This document shows, piece by piece, positions 14,522 through 22,767 of a stretch of 54,500 bases of DNA. Under the pieces are notes generated by a model, which had not been told where the DNA came from, did no database searches, and saw only the letters and a program-made list of their open reading frames with translations. The stretch is taken from positions 1-54,500 of the forward strand of contig NZ_SCFM01000034.1 in the NCBI RefSeq assembly GCF_004138295.1. Direction: 5' to 3'. Source of the DNA: Ectobacillus funiculus. GTDB lineage: Bacteria > Bacillota > Bacilli > Bacillales > Bacillaceae_G. The first letter of the stretch is position 1; every line of letters starts with the position of its first letter. The position numbers were made by a program, and so were the translations under genes.

Positions 14522-15490
14522 ATGTCCTTCGATTTACTGCAGGAGTTAATGGAATTAACAGAGGAGGAACAAGCCATCCTCCAGCAAAAACAAGAAGTGC
14601 GAAGAGAGCTTTACACAAGTCAGACCAATTTTATTATTGAAGGCGATAAGTTTCTCACTAAAGAAAAAATGATTATGGTTCGAAAGCATACACGCTTTGT
14701 TGACTTCCCAAAGCATAAGCATGATTATATTGAAATGAATTATGTATATAACGGAACGCTAAAGCAAAAGGTAGGCGGTACATCAATTACTTTAAAGCGA
14801 GGCGAATTCCTTATTTTGAACCAGCATATAGAACACGAGATTGAGGCTTGTGCAAAAGAGGACATTGTTATCAATTTCATTATACGCGCGGAATTTTTTG
14901 ATTTTATTTTCTCTTACTTAACATCCGAAAATATTGTAAGCGATTTTTTAATTAACAGCTTATATAACAATACGCAAAATGGGCAATTTATGTATTTTAA
15001 AGTGGCAGAGGTTAGTGAAATTCAAGAGATGCTTGAAAAAATAATTAGGGAAATTATGAATCCCTCCTTATTATCGGAATCCACAATTAAGCTATATATG
15101 GGGCTTTTCATGATTGAATTGATTAAGCACGCTGATAAGGTAGAGCAGAAGAAAGAGTCTTCTCTCCAGCACTTTTTAGTTGTTGAATCGTTAAAATATA
15201 TTGATCAGCACTTTCCTAATGCATCTCTATATGAATTAGCAGAAAAGCTGAATCAATCTCATTATGGTCTCAGCAAGCATATTAAGAAGGCTACAAATTA
15301 TACATTTAAAGAGCTGCTGCAGGAGAAGCGCTTGAGTAAAGCAAAGGAATTATTAGAAAGCACCGATCTGCCTATTTCCTCAGTGATTGAGCAAGTAGGT
15401 TATGATAATATTAGTTATTTTTATCGTATTTTTAAGAGCAAATATGGCCGAACACCAAAGGAATGGCGAGATTGTGAAGTAAGGGAGTAG
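14522..15490 (+). CDS. AraC-family transcriptional regulator with cupin sensor domain
   Basis: 322 residues. Cupin-type ligand domain around 55-130 (FPKHKHDYIEMNYVYNG ... LILNQHIEHEI), then a helical linker and a C-terminal AraC double HTH (LYELAEKLNQSHYGLSKHIK, LSKAKELLESTDLPISSVIEQVGYDNISYFYRIFK, GRTPKEWR). Placed directly before rhaB in the same direction with a 242-nt gap. This suggests a rhamnose-responsive activator like RhaS/RhaR of enterics, although the match is only to the general class. Ribosome site AGGGGGAA before the ATG. The B. subtilis rha locus relies on a DeoR repressor, so a second regulator here is notable. Confidence 0.82.
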   Translation: MSFDLLQELMELTEEEQAILQQKQEVRRELYTSQTNFIIEGDKFLTKEKMIMVRKHTRFVDFPKHKHDYIEMNYVYNGTLKQKVGGTSITLKRGEFLILNQHIEHEIEACAKEDIVINFIIRAEFFDFIFSYLTSENIVSDFLINSLYNNTQNGQFMYFKVAEVSEIQEMLEKIIREIMNPSLLSESTIKLYMGLFMIELIKHADKVEQKKESSLQHFLVVESLKYIDQHFPNASLYELAEKLNQSHYGLSKHIKKATNYTFKELLQEKRLSKAKELLESTDLPISSVIEQVGYDNISYFYRIFKSKYGRTPKEWRDCEVRE

Positions 15491-15692
15491 TTTTCTTTTT
15501 GAAAGCTGCTCCCTTATTTTTGGGAGGCAAATATATAGCTTTCTAATTTCACAAAAAAAGGAATATAACAGCTTTGTTTGTGATGATTTCTTTCCGAGTT
15601 TACAGGCTAAATTAATAATAATTTATGTGCAAATAAGGACAATAAAAAGGCTACTCACGTTATTATTTTTTTTCCTTATTTCCTTTATCCTA
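15491..15692 (+). other. Intergenic region before rhaB
   Basis: Very AT-rich, without a gene. It holds the probable rhaB promoter near the pyrimidine-rich stretch 15665-15690 (TATAAA around 15691 as a weak -10). No clear terminator for the araC-type gene is visible, so read-through into rhaB is possible. Confidence 0.4.
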
Positions 15693-15714
15693 TAAACATA
15701 AGCAAACGCTTTCA
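15693..15714 (+). promoter_or_regulatory. Overlapping RhaR-type box and cre site before rhaB
   Basis: TAAACATAAGCAAA (15693-15706) matches the rhaEW box in 12 of 14 bases. AGCAAACGCTTTCA (15701-15714) is, on the other strand, TGAAAGCGTTTGCT, a good CcpA cre match. The overlap would let the specific repressor and catabolite repression act at one place. Confidence 0.6.
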
Positions 15715-15732
15715 GTATAGAGGGTGATAAAA

Positions 15733-17151
15733 ATGACAAAACATTGTGTAGCAGTTGATATCGGTGCATCAAGCGGAAGGCTCATCGCGGGTCATATTGA
15801 GAATGGCACCCTGCAACTACAGGAAGTGCATCGTTTTGAAAATAAAATTGTGCAAAAAGGGAATCATTTTTGCTGGGAAGTAGATACGTTATTTGCGGAA
15901 ATTAAAAAGGGAATTCATAAATGCCGCGAGCTCGGTTTACAGCCAGAGAGCATCGGTATTGACACTTGGGCGGTAGATTTTGTGCTGCTGGATGAAGATG
16001 GAAATCCTTTAACGGATGCTGTTTCATATCGCGATCCAAGAACAGACGGGATGATGGAAGAGGTTTTTAATATCATTTCAAAGGAGCGCCTTTACTTAGA
16101 AACAGGGATTCAGTTCCAAAAGTTTAATACCATTTATCAGCTGTATGCCTTGAAGCAAAGCAATCCAGAGATTTTAGAAAAAGCAAAAGCATTCTTGATG
16201 ATTCCAGAGTATTTTAACTATTTATTAACAGGCAAGAAGGCAAATGAGTATACAAACGCGACATCCACGCAGCTTGTAAATGCTTTTACAAAGAAATGGG
16301 ATAAGGAGCTTTTGGGGCAATTGGGCATTAATCCTGATGTGTTTCAAGATATTCAAATGCCAAAGACAATCTTAGGGAATTTGACAGAAGAGCTTGTAGA
16401 GGAATTTGGCTTTGATATGAAGGTTGTCCTGCCGGCAACACACGACACAGGATCAGCAGTTCTATCTGTTCCTTCATTAGAGGATACTATTTACATTAGC
16501 TCTGGTACATGGTCATTAATCGGTGTGGAAAATCCGTTTCCGATTTGTGTGCCTAAGGCGTTAGATTATAACTTCACAAATGAAGGCGGAATGGATTATC
16601 GCTATCGCTTCTTAAAAAATATTATGGGGCTTTGGATGATTCAGGAAGTGAGAAGAAATTATAACAATCAATATTCCTTTGCCGAGCTTGTGCAATTGGC
16701 GCAGGAAGCTGCAGATTTCCGTTCTATTGTGAATGTGGATGATGCAAGGTTTTTGAAGCCAGACAATATGATTAAGGCGATTCAAAACTATTGCCGTGAA
16801 ACAGAGCAGGCGGTGCCAAGCACAGTAGGAGAAGTTGCGAAGTGTGTATTTGACAGTTTAGTGGCCAGCTATGAGAAGGCTATTGGTGAGATTAAAGAAA
16901 TTTTTGAAAAAGAATTTAAAACAATCCATATAATTGGCGGCGGCTGTCAAAATGAATTGTTAAACCAAAAGATTGCTGATGCAACAAATAAGACGGTATA
17001 TGCTGGGCCTGTTGAGGCAACTGCGATTGGGAATCTTGTCGCACAGCTGATGGCATTAGGTGAGATTGACAGCTTGAACGAGGCAAGAGAACTCATTCAA
17101 CAGTCATTTGAAGTAAAAACATTTGAAAAAATAGAGGCTTGTATAAATTAA
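15733..17151 (+). CDS. rhaB: Rhamnulokinase
   Basis: 472 residues. FGGY-family sugar kinase: VAVDIGASSGRLIAGHIENG phosphate loop at the N-terminus, GIDTWAVDFVLLDEDGNPL, SYRDPRTDGM, TATHDTGSAVLSVP-type block (LPATHDTGSAVLSVPSLED), SSGTWSLIGVE and the C-terminal IHIIGGGCQNELLNQ. It phosphorylates L-rhamnulose at O1 with ATP. GAGGGTGA gives ATG 15733 as the start; an in-frame GTG at 15724 is inside the ribosome site. RhaA follows 24 nt later, so rhaBA is an operon. No rhaM mutarotase follows, unlike B. subtilis. Confidence 0.94.
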   Translation: MTKHCVAVDIGASSGRLIAGHIENGTLQLQEVHRFENKIVQKGNHFCWEVDTLFAEIKKGIHKCRELGLQPESIGIDTWAVDFVLLDEDGNPLTDAVSYRDPRTDGMMEEVFNIISKERLYLETGIQFQKFNTIYQLYALKQSNPEILEKAKAFLMIPEYFNYLLTGKKANEYTNATSTQLVNAFTKKWDKELLGQLGINPDVFQDIQMPKTILGNLTEELVEEFGFDMKVVLPATHDTGSAVLSVPSLEDTIYISSGTWSLIGVENPFPICVPKALDYNFTNEGGMDYRYRFLKNIMGLWMIQEVRRNYNNQYSFAELVQLAQEAADFRSIVNVDDARFLKPDNMIKAIQNYCRETEQAVPSTVGEVAKCVFDSLVASYEKAIGEIKEIFEKEFKTIHIIGGGCQNELLNQKIADATNKTVYAGPVEATAIGNLVAQLMALGEIDSLNEARELIQQSFEVKTFEKIEACIN

Positions 17152-17175
17152 GAGCGCAGAAGGGAAATTAGGACT

Positions 17176-18432
17176 ATGACAACGAAACAAAGCTATGAAT
17201 TGGCGAAGCAGCAGTATGAAAAGTGGGGCGTTAATGTTGATGCGATTTTAGAGCAGCTAAAGAATATACCAATTTCCATCCATTGCTGGCAAGGCGATGA
17301 TGTAGCAGGATTTGAAGTAAACAAAGGCGAACTATCCGGTGGGATCGATGTAACAGGAAACTACCCAGGGAAAGCAAGAACACCTGAGGAGCTTAGAAGC
17401 GACTTAGAAAAAGCACTTTCTTTAATCCCAGGGAAACACCGATTGAACCTGCATGCAATTTATGCGGAAACAAACGGAGAGGCTGTAGAGCGTGACCAAT
17501 TAGAGCCAAAGCACTTTGAGAACTGGGTGAACTGGGCAAAAGAACAGGGACTCCACGGTTTAGATTTTAACCCGACATTATTCTCTCATGAGAAAGCCGG
17601 AGATGGCCTTACTCTATCTCATCCAAATGAAGAAATTCGCGAGTTTTGGATTCGCCATTGCATCGCGAGCCGTAAAATTGCGGAGTACTTCGGGAAAGAG
17701 CTAGGAACTCCATGTCTGACAAATGTTTGGATTCCGGATGGCTATAAAGATATTCCGAGTGACCGTCTGACTCCAAGACAGCGTTTAAAAGAGTCTTTAG
17801 ATAAAGTTTTTGCGGTAGAGATTGATGAACAGTACAATATCGATGCAGTTGAAAGTAAACTATTTGGTATTGGCTCCGAGGCTTATGTAGTAGGATCACA
17901 TGAATTTTATATGGGCTATGCTTTGAAAAACAATAAGCTATGCTTGCTTGATACAGGACATTATCATCCAACAGAAACAGTGTCCAATAAAATTTCCTCC
18001 ATGCTGATGTTCAGTGACAAGGTTGCGCTGCATGTTTCCAGACCAGTGCGTTGGGATAGCGACCATGTTGTCATTTTAGATGATGAACTGCGTGAAATTG
18101 CACTTGAAATCGTCCGCAACGATGCAGCTGATAAAGTAATGATCGGTCTTGACTTCTTTGATGCGAGCATCAACCGTGTAGCTGCATGGACAATTGGAAC
18201 GCGCAACATGATTAAAGCGTTGCTATATGCGATGTTGACGCCAAATGCATATTTAAAGCAATTGCAGGAAGATGGTAATTTCACAGAACGATTGGCGCTT
18301 ATGGAAGAATTCAAAACATATCCGTTCGGCGCAATTTGGGATTACTACTGCGAGCAAGCAGGTGTGCCTGTGAAAGAAACTTGGTTAGAGGAAGTAAAGC
18401 AGTACGAGAAAGAAGTATTAGCAAAACGATAA
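17176..18432 (+). CDS. rhaA: L-rhamnose isomerase
   Basis: 418 residues, the usual length. Converts L-rhamnose to L-rhamnulose with two divalent metals. Family blocks are [84 protein letters not shown] and [18 protein letters not shown]. The metal-binding His/Asp residues sit in [20 protein letters not shown] and [11 protein letters not shown]. Second gene of rhaBA, closed by a terminator. The ATG follows AGGGAAATTAGG, a modest ribosome site. Confidence 0.95.
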   Translation: MTTKQSYELAKQQYEKWGVNVDAILEQLKNIPISIHCWQGDDVAGFEVNKGELSGGIDVTGNYPGKARTPEELRSDLEKALSLIPGKHRLNLHAIYAETNGEAVERDQLEPKHFENWVNWAKEQGLHGLDFNPTLFSHEKAGDGLTLSHPNEEIREFWIRHCIASRKIAEYFGKELGTPCLTNVWIPDGYKDIPSDRLTPRQRLKESLDKVFAVEIDEQYNIDAVESKLFGIGSEAYVVGSHEFYMGYALKNNKLCLLDTGHYHPTETVSNKISSMLMFSDKVALHVSRPVRWDSDHVVILDDELREIALEIVRNDAADKVMIGLDFFDASINRVAAWTIGTRNMIKALLYAMLTPNAYLKQLQEDGNFTERLALMEEFKTYPFGAIWDYYCEQAGVPVKETWLEEVKQYEKEVLAKR

Positions 18433-18436
18433 TAGA

Positions 18437-18476
18437 GAAACCGGACTCACCTCACTGGAGGGAATCCGGTTTTTTG
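18437..18476 (+). terminator. rhaBA terminator
   Basis: AAACCGGA ... TCCGGTTT stem with six T after it. Confidence 0.85.
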
Positions 18477-18502
18477 CATTATTCGAAAATGAAAATATTA
18501 CA

Positions 18503-18676
18503 TTATTTATCCTTCATTGCTAATGCCGTTCGATCTTCTATTAAATGAGGTTGTTCCAGCATGTGTTTGTGAAAGCAAAGTCCTGCCGTTTCGTTGATAT
18601 ACTGAGTCCAAAAAGCAGCAAACTCTGCGGAAGTCAGCTTCGACTTGGATTGATGGAGGAAATTCACAATCAGCAT
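18503..18676 (-). pseudogene. Fragment resembling the N-terminus of a DUF3231 protein
   Basis: The minus-strand frame reads KLTSAEFAAFWTQYINETAG, close to the start of DUF3231 proteins (KLTSAEIAxLWxQYxNDT), then stops after about 57 codons, whereas the family has 160 residues or more. No ribosome site precedes it. I read it as a relic. It lies in the 18477-18797 gap, which otherwise holds only a degraded repeat. Confidence 0.45.
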
Positions 18677-18715
18677 CTCATTGTTTTTTTTAGGTTTGCA
18701 TACTTTACACGGCAG

Positions 18716-18787
18716 TATACAGTATCGTTTATCGTTTTCTGACTACGTCGAATGGGCTCCTAAATGTAAATTTATACCATATTACAA
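18716..18787 (-). repeat. Repeat family A, degraded copy
   Basis: Shares ACAGTAT, TGACTACGTCGAAT and AAATTTATAC-ATATTACA with the minus-orientation consensus; the hairpin half is missing. Confidence 0.5.
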
Positions 18788-18797
18788 TAGGAAATAA

Positions 18798-18820
18798 CCC
18801 CGCCCTCATAAAAGGCGGGG
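18798..18820 (-). terminator. rhaR terminator
   Basis: CCCCGCC / GGCGGGG stem 8 bp past the rhaR stop, followed on the minus strand by TTATTTCC. Confidence 0.7.
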
Positions 18821-18827
18821 ATGAGCT

Positions 18828-19610
18828 TTATAACGAAAAAGCCTCAGTTTTAGGCTGTACTGTAGTCAATTTAATTCCTTTTTCCTCCAGTATTTGCTTG
18901 GTTGTATTTTCTACGCAGGAATCAGTGATAATATGAGTAATGTCACTTATTTGTGCGGTTTGCACAAAGGTACGGACGCCAAATTTACTAGAGTCAACCA
19001 TTACAATCGTTTGATCTGCGCTGTCGATCATGCATTTCTTTAACAGTGCCTGCCATTCATTTGAATCGCTTAAGCCGCTGTCCAAGTGAAAGCCTTTGCA
19101 GGAGAGGAAGGCTTTGTCCACATGATATGCGGCAAGGGAGCGTTCTGCTAAAGGTCCAGCATAAGATAAGGATTTAGGAAGCAACATGCCTCCTGTTGAA
19201 ATGACTTGAATTTTTTCTTTTTTACTCAGTTCAACAGCTACCTTGATGGAGTTGGTAATGACCGTGAGCGGCATATCCGGAAGTGCCTTTGCTAAATACC
19301 AAGCTGTTGTGCTGGCATCAAGGATAATACGCTCACCGCTTGTGATGTGTTTAGCCGCCTCATAGGCGATTGCCCTTTTCTCGGCCATATTTGTAATTTC
19401 CCGCTCAGATACATCTGTTTCCGATTCTTCTTGAACACTGACAGCTCCACCATGGCTTCGTTTTAGTTTATTTTCCTTCTCTAGCTTCTCCAAATCACGG
19501 CGAATGGTTTCTTCCGTTACAGAGAATAGTTTGCTAAGTTCACTTACACGAATGCTTAATCGTTCATTAACGAGTTCAACAATTTTTTGGTGTCTTTCTG
19601 CTACAAGCAT
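18828..19610 (-). CDS. rhaR: DeoR-family repressor of rhamnose genes
   Basis: 260 residues. N-terminal DeoR HTH (LVAERHQKIVELVNERLSIR, VTEETIRRDLEKLE, LKRSHGGAV), then a sugar-phosphate-binding isomerase-like domain (RIILDASTTAWYLAKALP, LTVITNSI, GGMLLPKSLSYAGPLAERSL, VMVDSSKFG). It matches the B. subtilis RhaR (YulB) role: a repressor relieved by L-rhamnulose-1-phosphate. It is transcribed divergently from the MFS permease. Box copies of 13/14 identity to those at rhaEW lie 45-75 bp upstream, which implies autoregulation and control of the divergent permease. Confidence 0.88.
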   Translation of the reverse strand: MLVAERHQKIVELVNERLSIRVSELSKLFSVTEETIRRDLEKLEKENKLKRSHGGAVSVQEESETDVSEREITNMAEKRAIAYEAAKHITSGERIILDASTTAWYLAKALPDMPLTVITNSIKVAVELSKKEKIQVISTGGMLLPKSLSYAGPLAERSLAAYHVDKAFLSCKGFHLDSGLSDSNEWQALLKKCMIDSADQTIVMVDSSKFGVRTFVQTAQISDITHIITDSCVENTTKQILEEKGIKLTTVQPKTEAFSL

Positions 19611-19654
19611 TTTGAACTTCCTTTCTGTTCGATAGACTAGGATATTTTGTGAAT

Positions 19655-19684
19655 TTTGTTTTTGTTTGTTTTTATTTATGTTTG
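19655..19684 (-). promoter_or_regulatory. RhaR-type boxes in the rhaR / permease intergenic region
   Basis: On the minus strand CAAACATAAATAAA (19684-19671) matches the rhaEW box in 13 of 14 bases. A looser neighbour, CAAACAAAAACAAA, is at 19668-19655. The boxes lie between divergent rhaR and the MFS gene. Confidence 0.65.
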
Positions 19685-19783
19685 TTTATAGTATACCATT
19701 TTTTTGTTTATTAGATATAATAATCTTCTAAAATATTTCTGGTTAAATCAGAAGAATCTCCCCCCTACCTGATAATAGTCTCC

Positions 19784-19797
19784 TACAAGCGCTTTCA
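19784..19797 (+). promoter_or_regulatory. cre-like site before the MFS permease
   Basis: TACAAGCGCTTTCA. It keeps the central AAGCGCTT symmetry and CA end of CcpA sites but has two mismatches. Likely catabolite repression of the rhamnose permease operon. Confidence 0.5.
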
Positions 19798-19893
19798 ATC
19801 CTTCTGTATAGTTAAAGTATCAAGAGAGCTTCACATCAAAATTTCACAGGAAAGTTTGTAACCGCTTCACTTTGAGAAAGGGGAGAGAGAAGG

Positions 19894-21207
19894 ATGGCAA
19901 AAGGGTTTGGAAGTAAAAAAACGACAGGCTGGAAAGCAACGGCATCTGTTGCGATGGCCAACTATATTGAAGCTGGCTCTATCGTGGCCGGCGCAGGCGG
20001 ATTGTCACTTTGGGTAGAGTATTTACATCTCGATAACATTAAAATTGGATTATTGGGTGCAGTAAGTGCCAATGCTTTCGGCGCTGCAATCGGTGCCTTG
20101 CTTGGCGGCTATCTTTGCGATAAATATGGACGCAAGTTTATTTATACGTATGATCTGCTTATTTATATGCTGGGGATGCTCATTACGATTTGCTCAGTAA
20201 ACTTCCCGATGCTATTAATCGGCTACATTATAACAGGATTAGCAGTTGGTGCCGGAGTCCCAGCTTCCTGGACGTATATCGCTGAAGAATCTCCTTCTGA
20301 TAAACGGGCAGCGCATACAGGGATGGCACAGCTTGCTTGGTCGCTCGGACCTGTGCTTGCATTATTGCTTTCTGTATTATTAGCACCATTAGGTCTTCTT
20401 GGCAGCCGGATTATTTTTGCGCACTTACTTGTAATCGCATTCATCACATGGTATATCAGACAAGGTTTATCGGAGTCTTCTCTATGGAAGGAAGAAAAGA
20501 AAAAGCAGCAACAGACTGGCCAAGCTAGTACCAGCTCTGTAAAAGAACTATTTAGCAAAAAGGTAAACAGAAGGGCATTATTTCTTCTGCTTGGCGTGTA
20601 TCTATTCTGGAATTTAACAGCTGGAGCAATGGGATTCTTTATGCCTTACATTTATGAAACTGTCGGCGGCCTTTCCGCAAGCGCAGCAAACTTATTACAA
20701 TCGGTTCTTTGGATCTTTACAGTAATTTGCACATATGCTGTCTTTATGAAATTAGGAGATAAAAAGAGCCGTCGCGCGATTTATGCGGTATCTGCGATTA
20801 TGGCAATTCTTGCTTGGGTTTTACTCGTGTATGCAAAAATGACAATGCCGGTTCTACTCGTCTTTGTTTTACTATGGGGCTGCTCCGCAGGATTTGGGGC
20901 ACAAGCCTTCTACGGTTTATGGGCAAGTGAACTGTTCCCGACAAAATACCGCGCAAGAGCGCAAGGCATTATGTTCTTTATAGCACGCATCGGAGTAGGG
21001 CTATGGACTGCTGTTATGCCAACGGTTATTTCTAAACTTGGATTTGCGGTTGCGGGAGGAATTATGATTGCATTCCTTATCGTGGCAGCTTTTATCGGCA
21101 TTGTCTATGCTCCTCGCACACAAGGCAAGACATTGCAGCAAATTGAAAGAGAGCGTTACGGAGATGAGGCAGCTGCCGAGGTTCAGGCAAGCAGCCGCGC
21201 TTTATAA
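19894..21207 (+). CDS. MFS sugar permease, probable L-rhamnose transporter
   Basis: 437 residues with 12 predicted membrane helices. Sugar-porter/metabolite:H+ symporter features: GGYLCDKYGRKFIY after helix 2, GVPASWTYIAEESPSDKRA, DKKSRRA in the second half and ELFPTKYRARAQG near helix 10. Sequences around the conserved Asp-Arg motif are typical of substrate-H+ symport. Divergent from rhaR across shared operator boxes and preceded by a cre-like site, so rhamnose import is the best guess. No ABC rhamnose importer is present. The ATG follows AAAGGGGAGAGAGAAGG. The ASRT-family gene follows 21 nt later. Confidence 0.82.
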   Translation: MAKGFGSKKTTGWKATASVAMANYIEAGSIVAGAGGLSLWVEYLHLDNIKIGLLGAVSANAFGAAIGALLGGYLCDKYGRKFIYTYDLLIYMLGMLITICSVNFPMLLIGYIITGLAVGAGVPASWTYIAEESPSDKRAAHTGMAQLAWSLGPVLALLLSVLLAPLGLLGSRIIFAHLLVIAFITWYIRQGLSESSLWKEEKKKQQQTGQASTSSVKELFSKKVNRRALFLLLGVYLFWNLTAGAMGFFMPYIYETVGGLSASAANLLQSVLWIFTVICTYAVFMKLGDKKSRRAIYAVSAIMAILAWVLLVYAKMTMPVLLVFVLLWGCSAGFGAQAFYGLWASELFPTKYRARAQGIMFFIARIGVGLWTAVMPTVISKLGFAVAGGIMIAFLIVAAFIGIVYAPRTQGKTLQQIERERYGDEAAAEVQASSRAL

Positions 21208-21228
21208 TTGATCATAGGAGAGAGAAAA

Positions 21229-21597
21229 ATGAAACATGTAAAAGGAGCTACACAGTGGGTTATTCCGGACGGATATATTCCGCCAGTGAGTTCAGGAGAG
21301 CTGCTCAGTCACGAATCGATCTGTGTACTCAATTGTAATACAGAGGATGCAAATCTTATGGTGACCGTTTACTTTGAGGATCGCCCACCATTAGAGAATA
21401 TTCCTGTAGTGGTAAAGGGAAAACGAACAAACCATATTCGTACCAGCTCCCTTCAAAAGGACTCTGAGTATATTCCAGTCGGCGTTCCGTACGCACTTGA
21501 AGTGGAAAGTGATATTGCTGTAATTGTACAATACAGCCGTTTGGATGCAACCCAGCCTGAGCTTGCGTTAATGTCAACAATAGCGTATCCATTATAA
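21229..21597 (+). CDS. ASRT-family protein (sensory rhodopsin transducer-like, predicted small-molecule-binding barrel)
   Basis: 122 residues, full family length. Blocks match the Anabaena sensory rhodopsin transducer: WVIPDGYIPP near the start, SHESICVLNCNTEDANLMVTVYF, the basic KGKRTNHIR, and IAVIVQYSRLDATQPELALMSTIAYP at the end. The family is a beta-sandwich that forms tetramers. Outside rhodopsin signalling it is found beside carbohydrate genes and predicted to bind sugars. Here there is no rhodopsin; it is the second gene after the rhamnose permease. A role as a rhamnose (or rhamnulose) binding or accessory protein is inference. AGGAGAG sets ATG 21229. Confidence 0.8.
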   Translation: MKHVKGATQWVIPDGYIPPVSSGELLSHESICVLNCNTEDANLMVTVYFEDRPPLENIPVVVKGKRTNHIRTSSLQKDSEYIPVGVPYALEVESDIAVIVQYSRLDATQPELALMSTIAYPL

Positions 21598-21600
21598 ATT

Positions 21601-21659
21601 TAGAAAGAATGTCTCCTTGCCGCCGAGCTGCATCTATAGTTTGGCGGAGAGGGGGCTTT
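21601..21659 (+). terminator. Imperfect long hairpin after the permease-ASRT pair
   Basis: Nested arms AGAAAG, CTCC and CCGCC pair with GGCGG, GGGG and CTTTCT. Weak T run, so termination is probable but not certain. Confidence 0.5.
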
Positions 21660-21717
21660 CTGCCGTTTGATTTAGCAGTCAGTAGTTTTGGTATAATAGC
21701 TTGGAGGAGGGAGCAGT

Positions 21718-22767
21718 GTGCTCTATAAATTGCTGACTTGTATCTTTGTACTATTTAGTGTAAGCGGTTGCGCTTCGCGAAGTAATCCACCGAAATATGA
21801 GATTATTTATAACGGTGAGAGCAAACAAAGCCAACAGAGTAAACAAAATCAGGGTAACTATACCAATGAGTATACGATTGCAGTCGTGCCAAAGGTAAGC
21901 GGTATTCCGTATTTCAATGCTGTAAAGGATGGTGCATTAGAGGCAGGACGGGATCTTGGTGTGAATGTTCTCTATATGGGACCGACCATTGCGGATTGGG
22001 AGCATCAAGCAAAGATTATCGAAGAACTGGTGCAGAGAAAGGTGAATGTGATTGCGGTTTCTGCTAACGATCCAAATAAGCTTGGATCTGTTTTAGAGGA
22101 AGCTCAGAAGAAAGGAATAAAGGTGATTACGTGGGACTCAGATACGAACTCTGCATTCAGAGAGCTTTTTATTAATACAGTAGATCCTGAAACACTTGGC
22201 CGACATTTGGCGGATACGCTGGCAAGGAGCTTAGGGGAGCAAGGAAGCTATGCGATTATGACAGGATCTTTGAATGCAGCAAATTTAAATGAATGGATGA
22301 AATGGACCAAGGTGCAGCAGCAAAAGTATTATCCGAATATGGAGCTTGTTGAAGTTGCAGCGACAAATGATGCACCTGCAGAAGCGTATGAAGTTGCCAA
22401 AGGGCTGCTTAAGAAGTATCCGACGCTTACGGGCATAATCGGACTTTCATCTGTTGGACCTCCAGCAGCAGCCCAGGCTGTGCAGGAGGCTGGAAAGCAA
22501 GGAAAGGTTGCAGTTGTGGGACTGTCTACCCCCAATTTAATGCGAGAGGACTTAAAGAGTGGAGCCGCGCAAATTGTAACACTTTGGAGTCCCAAAAAGT
22601 TGGGGTATTTAACAGTACGGTTGGCAAAGGATCTATTGGAAGGGAATGAGCCACAAGATGGGAAGTATATTAAAAACATCGGTGATATAGAGGTGAAGGG
22701 AGATATGGTCATTATGGGGCAGCCAATTGATTTTACAAAAGAGAATATTGATCAATATGATTTTTAA
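21718..22767 (+). CDS. Sugar-binding lipoprotein (RhaS/LsrB-like periplasmic-binding fold)
   Basis: 349 residues, GTG start after GGAGGAGGGAG. Signal peptide with lipobox VSGC (Cys 18), a low-complexity QSKQ linker, then a type I periplasmic-binding fold: YTIAVVPKVSGIPYFNAVKD, VIAVSANDPNKL, VITWDSDTNSAFR and GIIGLSSVGPPAAAQAV. It resembles rhamnose- and AI-2-binding proteins of ABC importers. No permease or ATPase gene is here. Its stop overlaps the start of a sensor kinase (TAATG), so it probably presents a sugar to that kinase as a co-sensor on the outer membrane face. Confidence 0.82.
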   Translation: MLYKLLTCIFVLFSVSGCASRSNPPKYEIIYNGESKQSQQSKQNQGNYTNEYTIAVVPKVSGIPYFNAVKDGALEAGRDLGVNVLYMGPTIADWEHQAKIIEELVQRKVNVIAVSANDPNKLGSVLEEAQKKGIKVITWDSDTNSAFRELFINTVDPETLGRHLADTLARSLGEQGSYAIMTGSLNAANLNEWMKWTKVQQQKYYPNMELVEVAATNDAPAEAYEVAKGLLKKYPTLTGIIGLSSVGPPAAAQAVQEAGKQGKVAVVGLSTPNLMREDLKSGAAQIVTLWSPKKLGYLTVRLAKDLLEGNEPQDGKYIKNIGDIEVKGDMVIMGQPIDFTKENIDQYDF

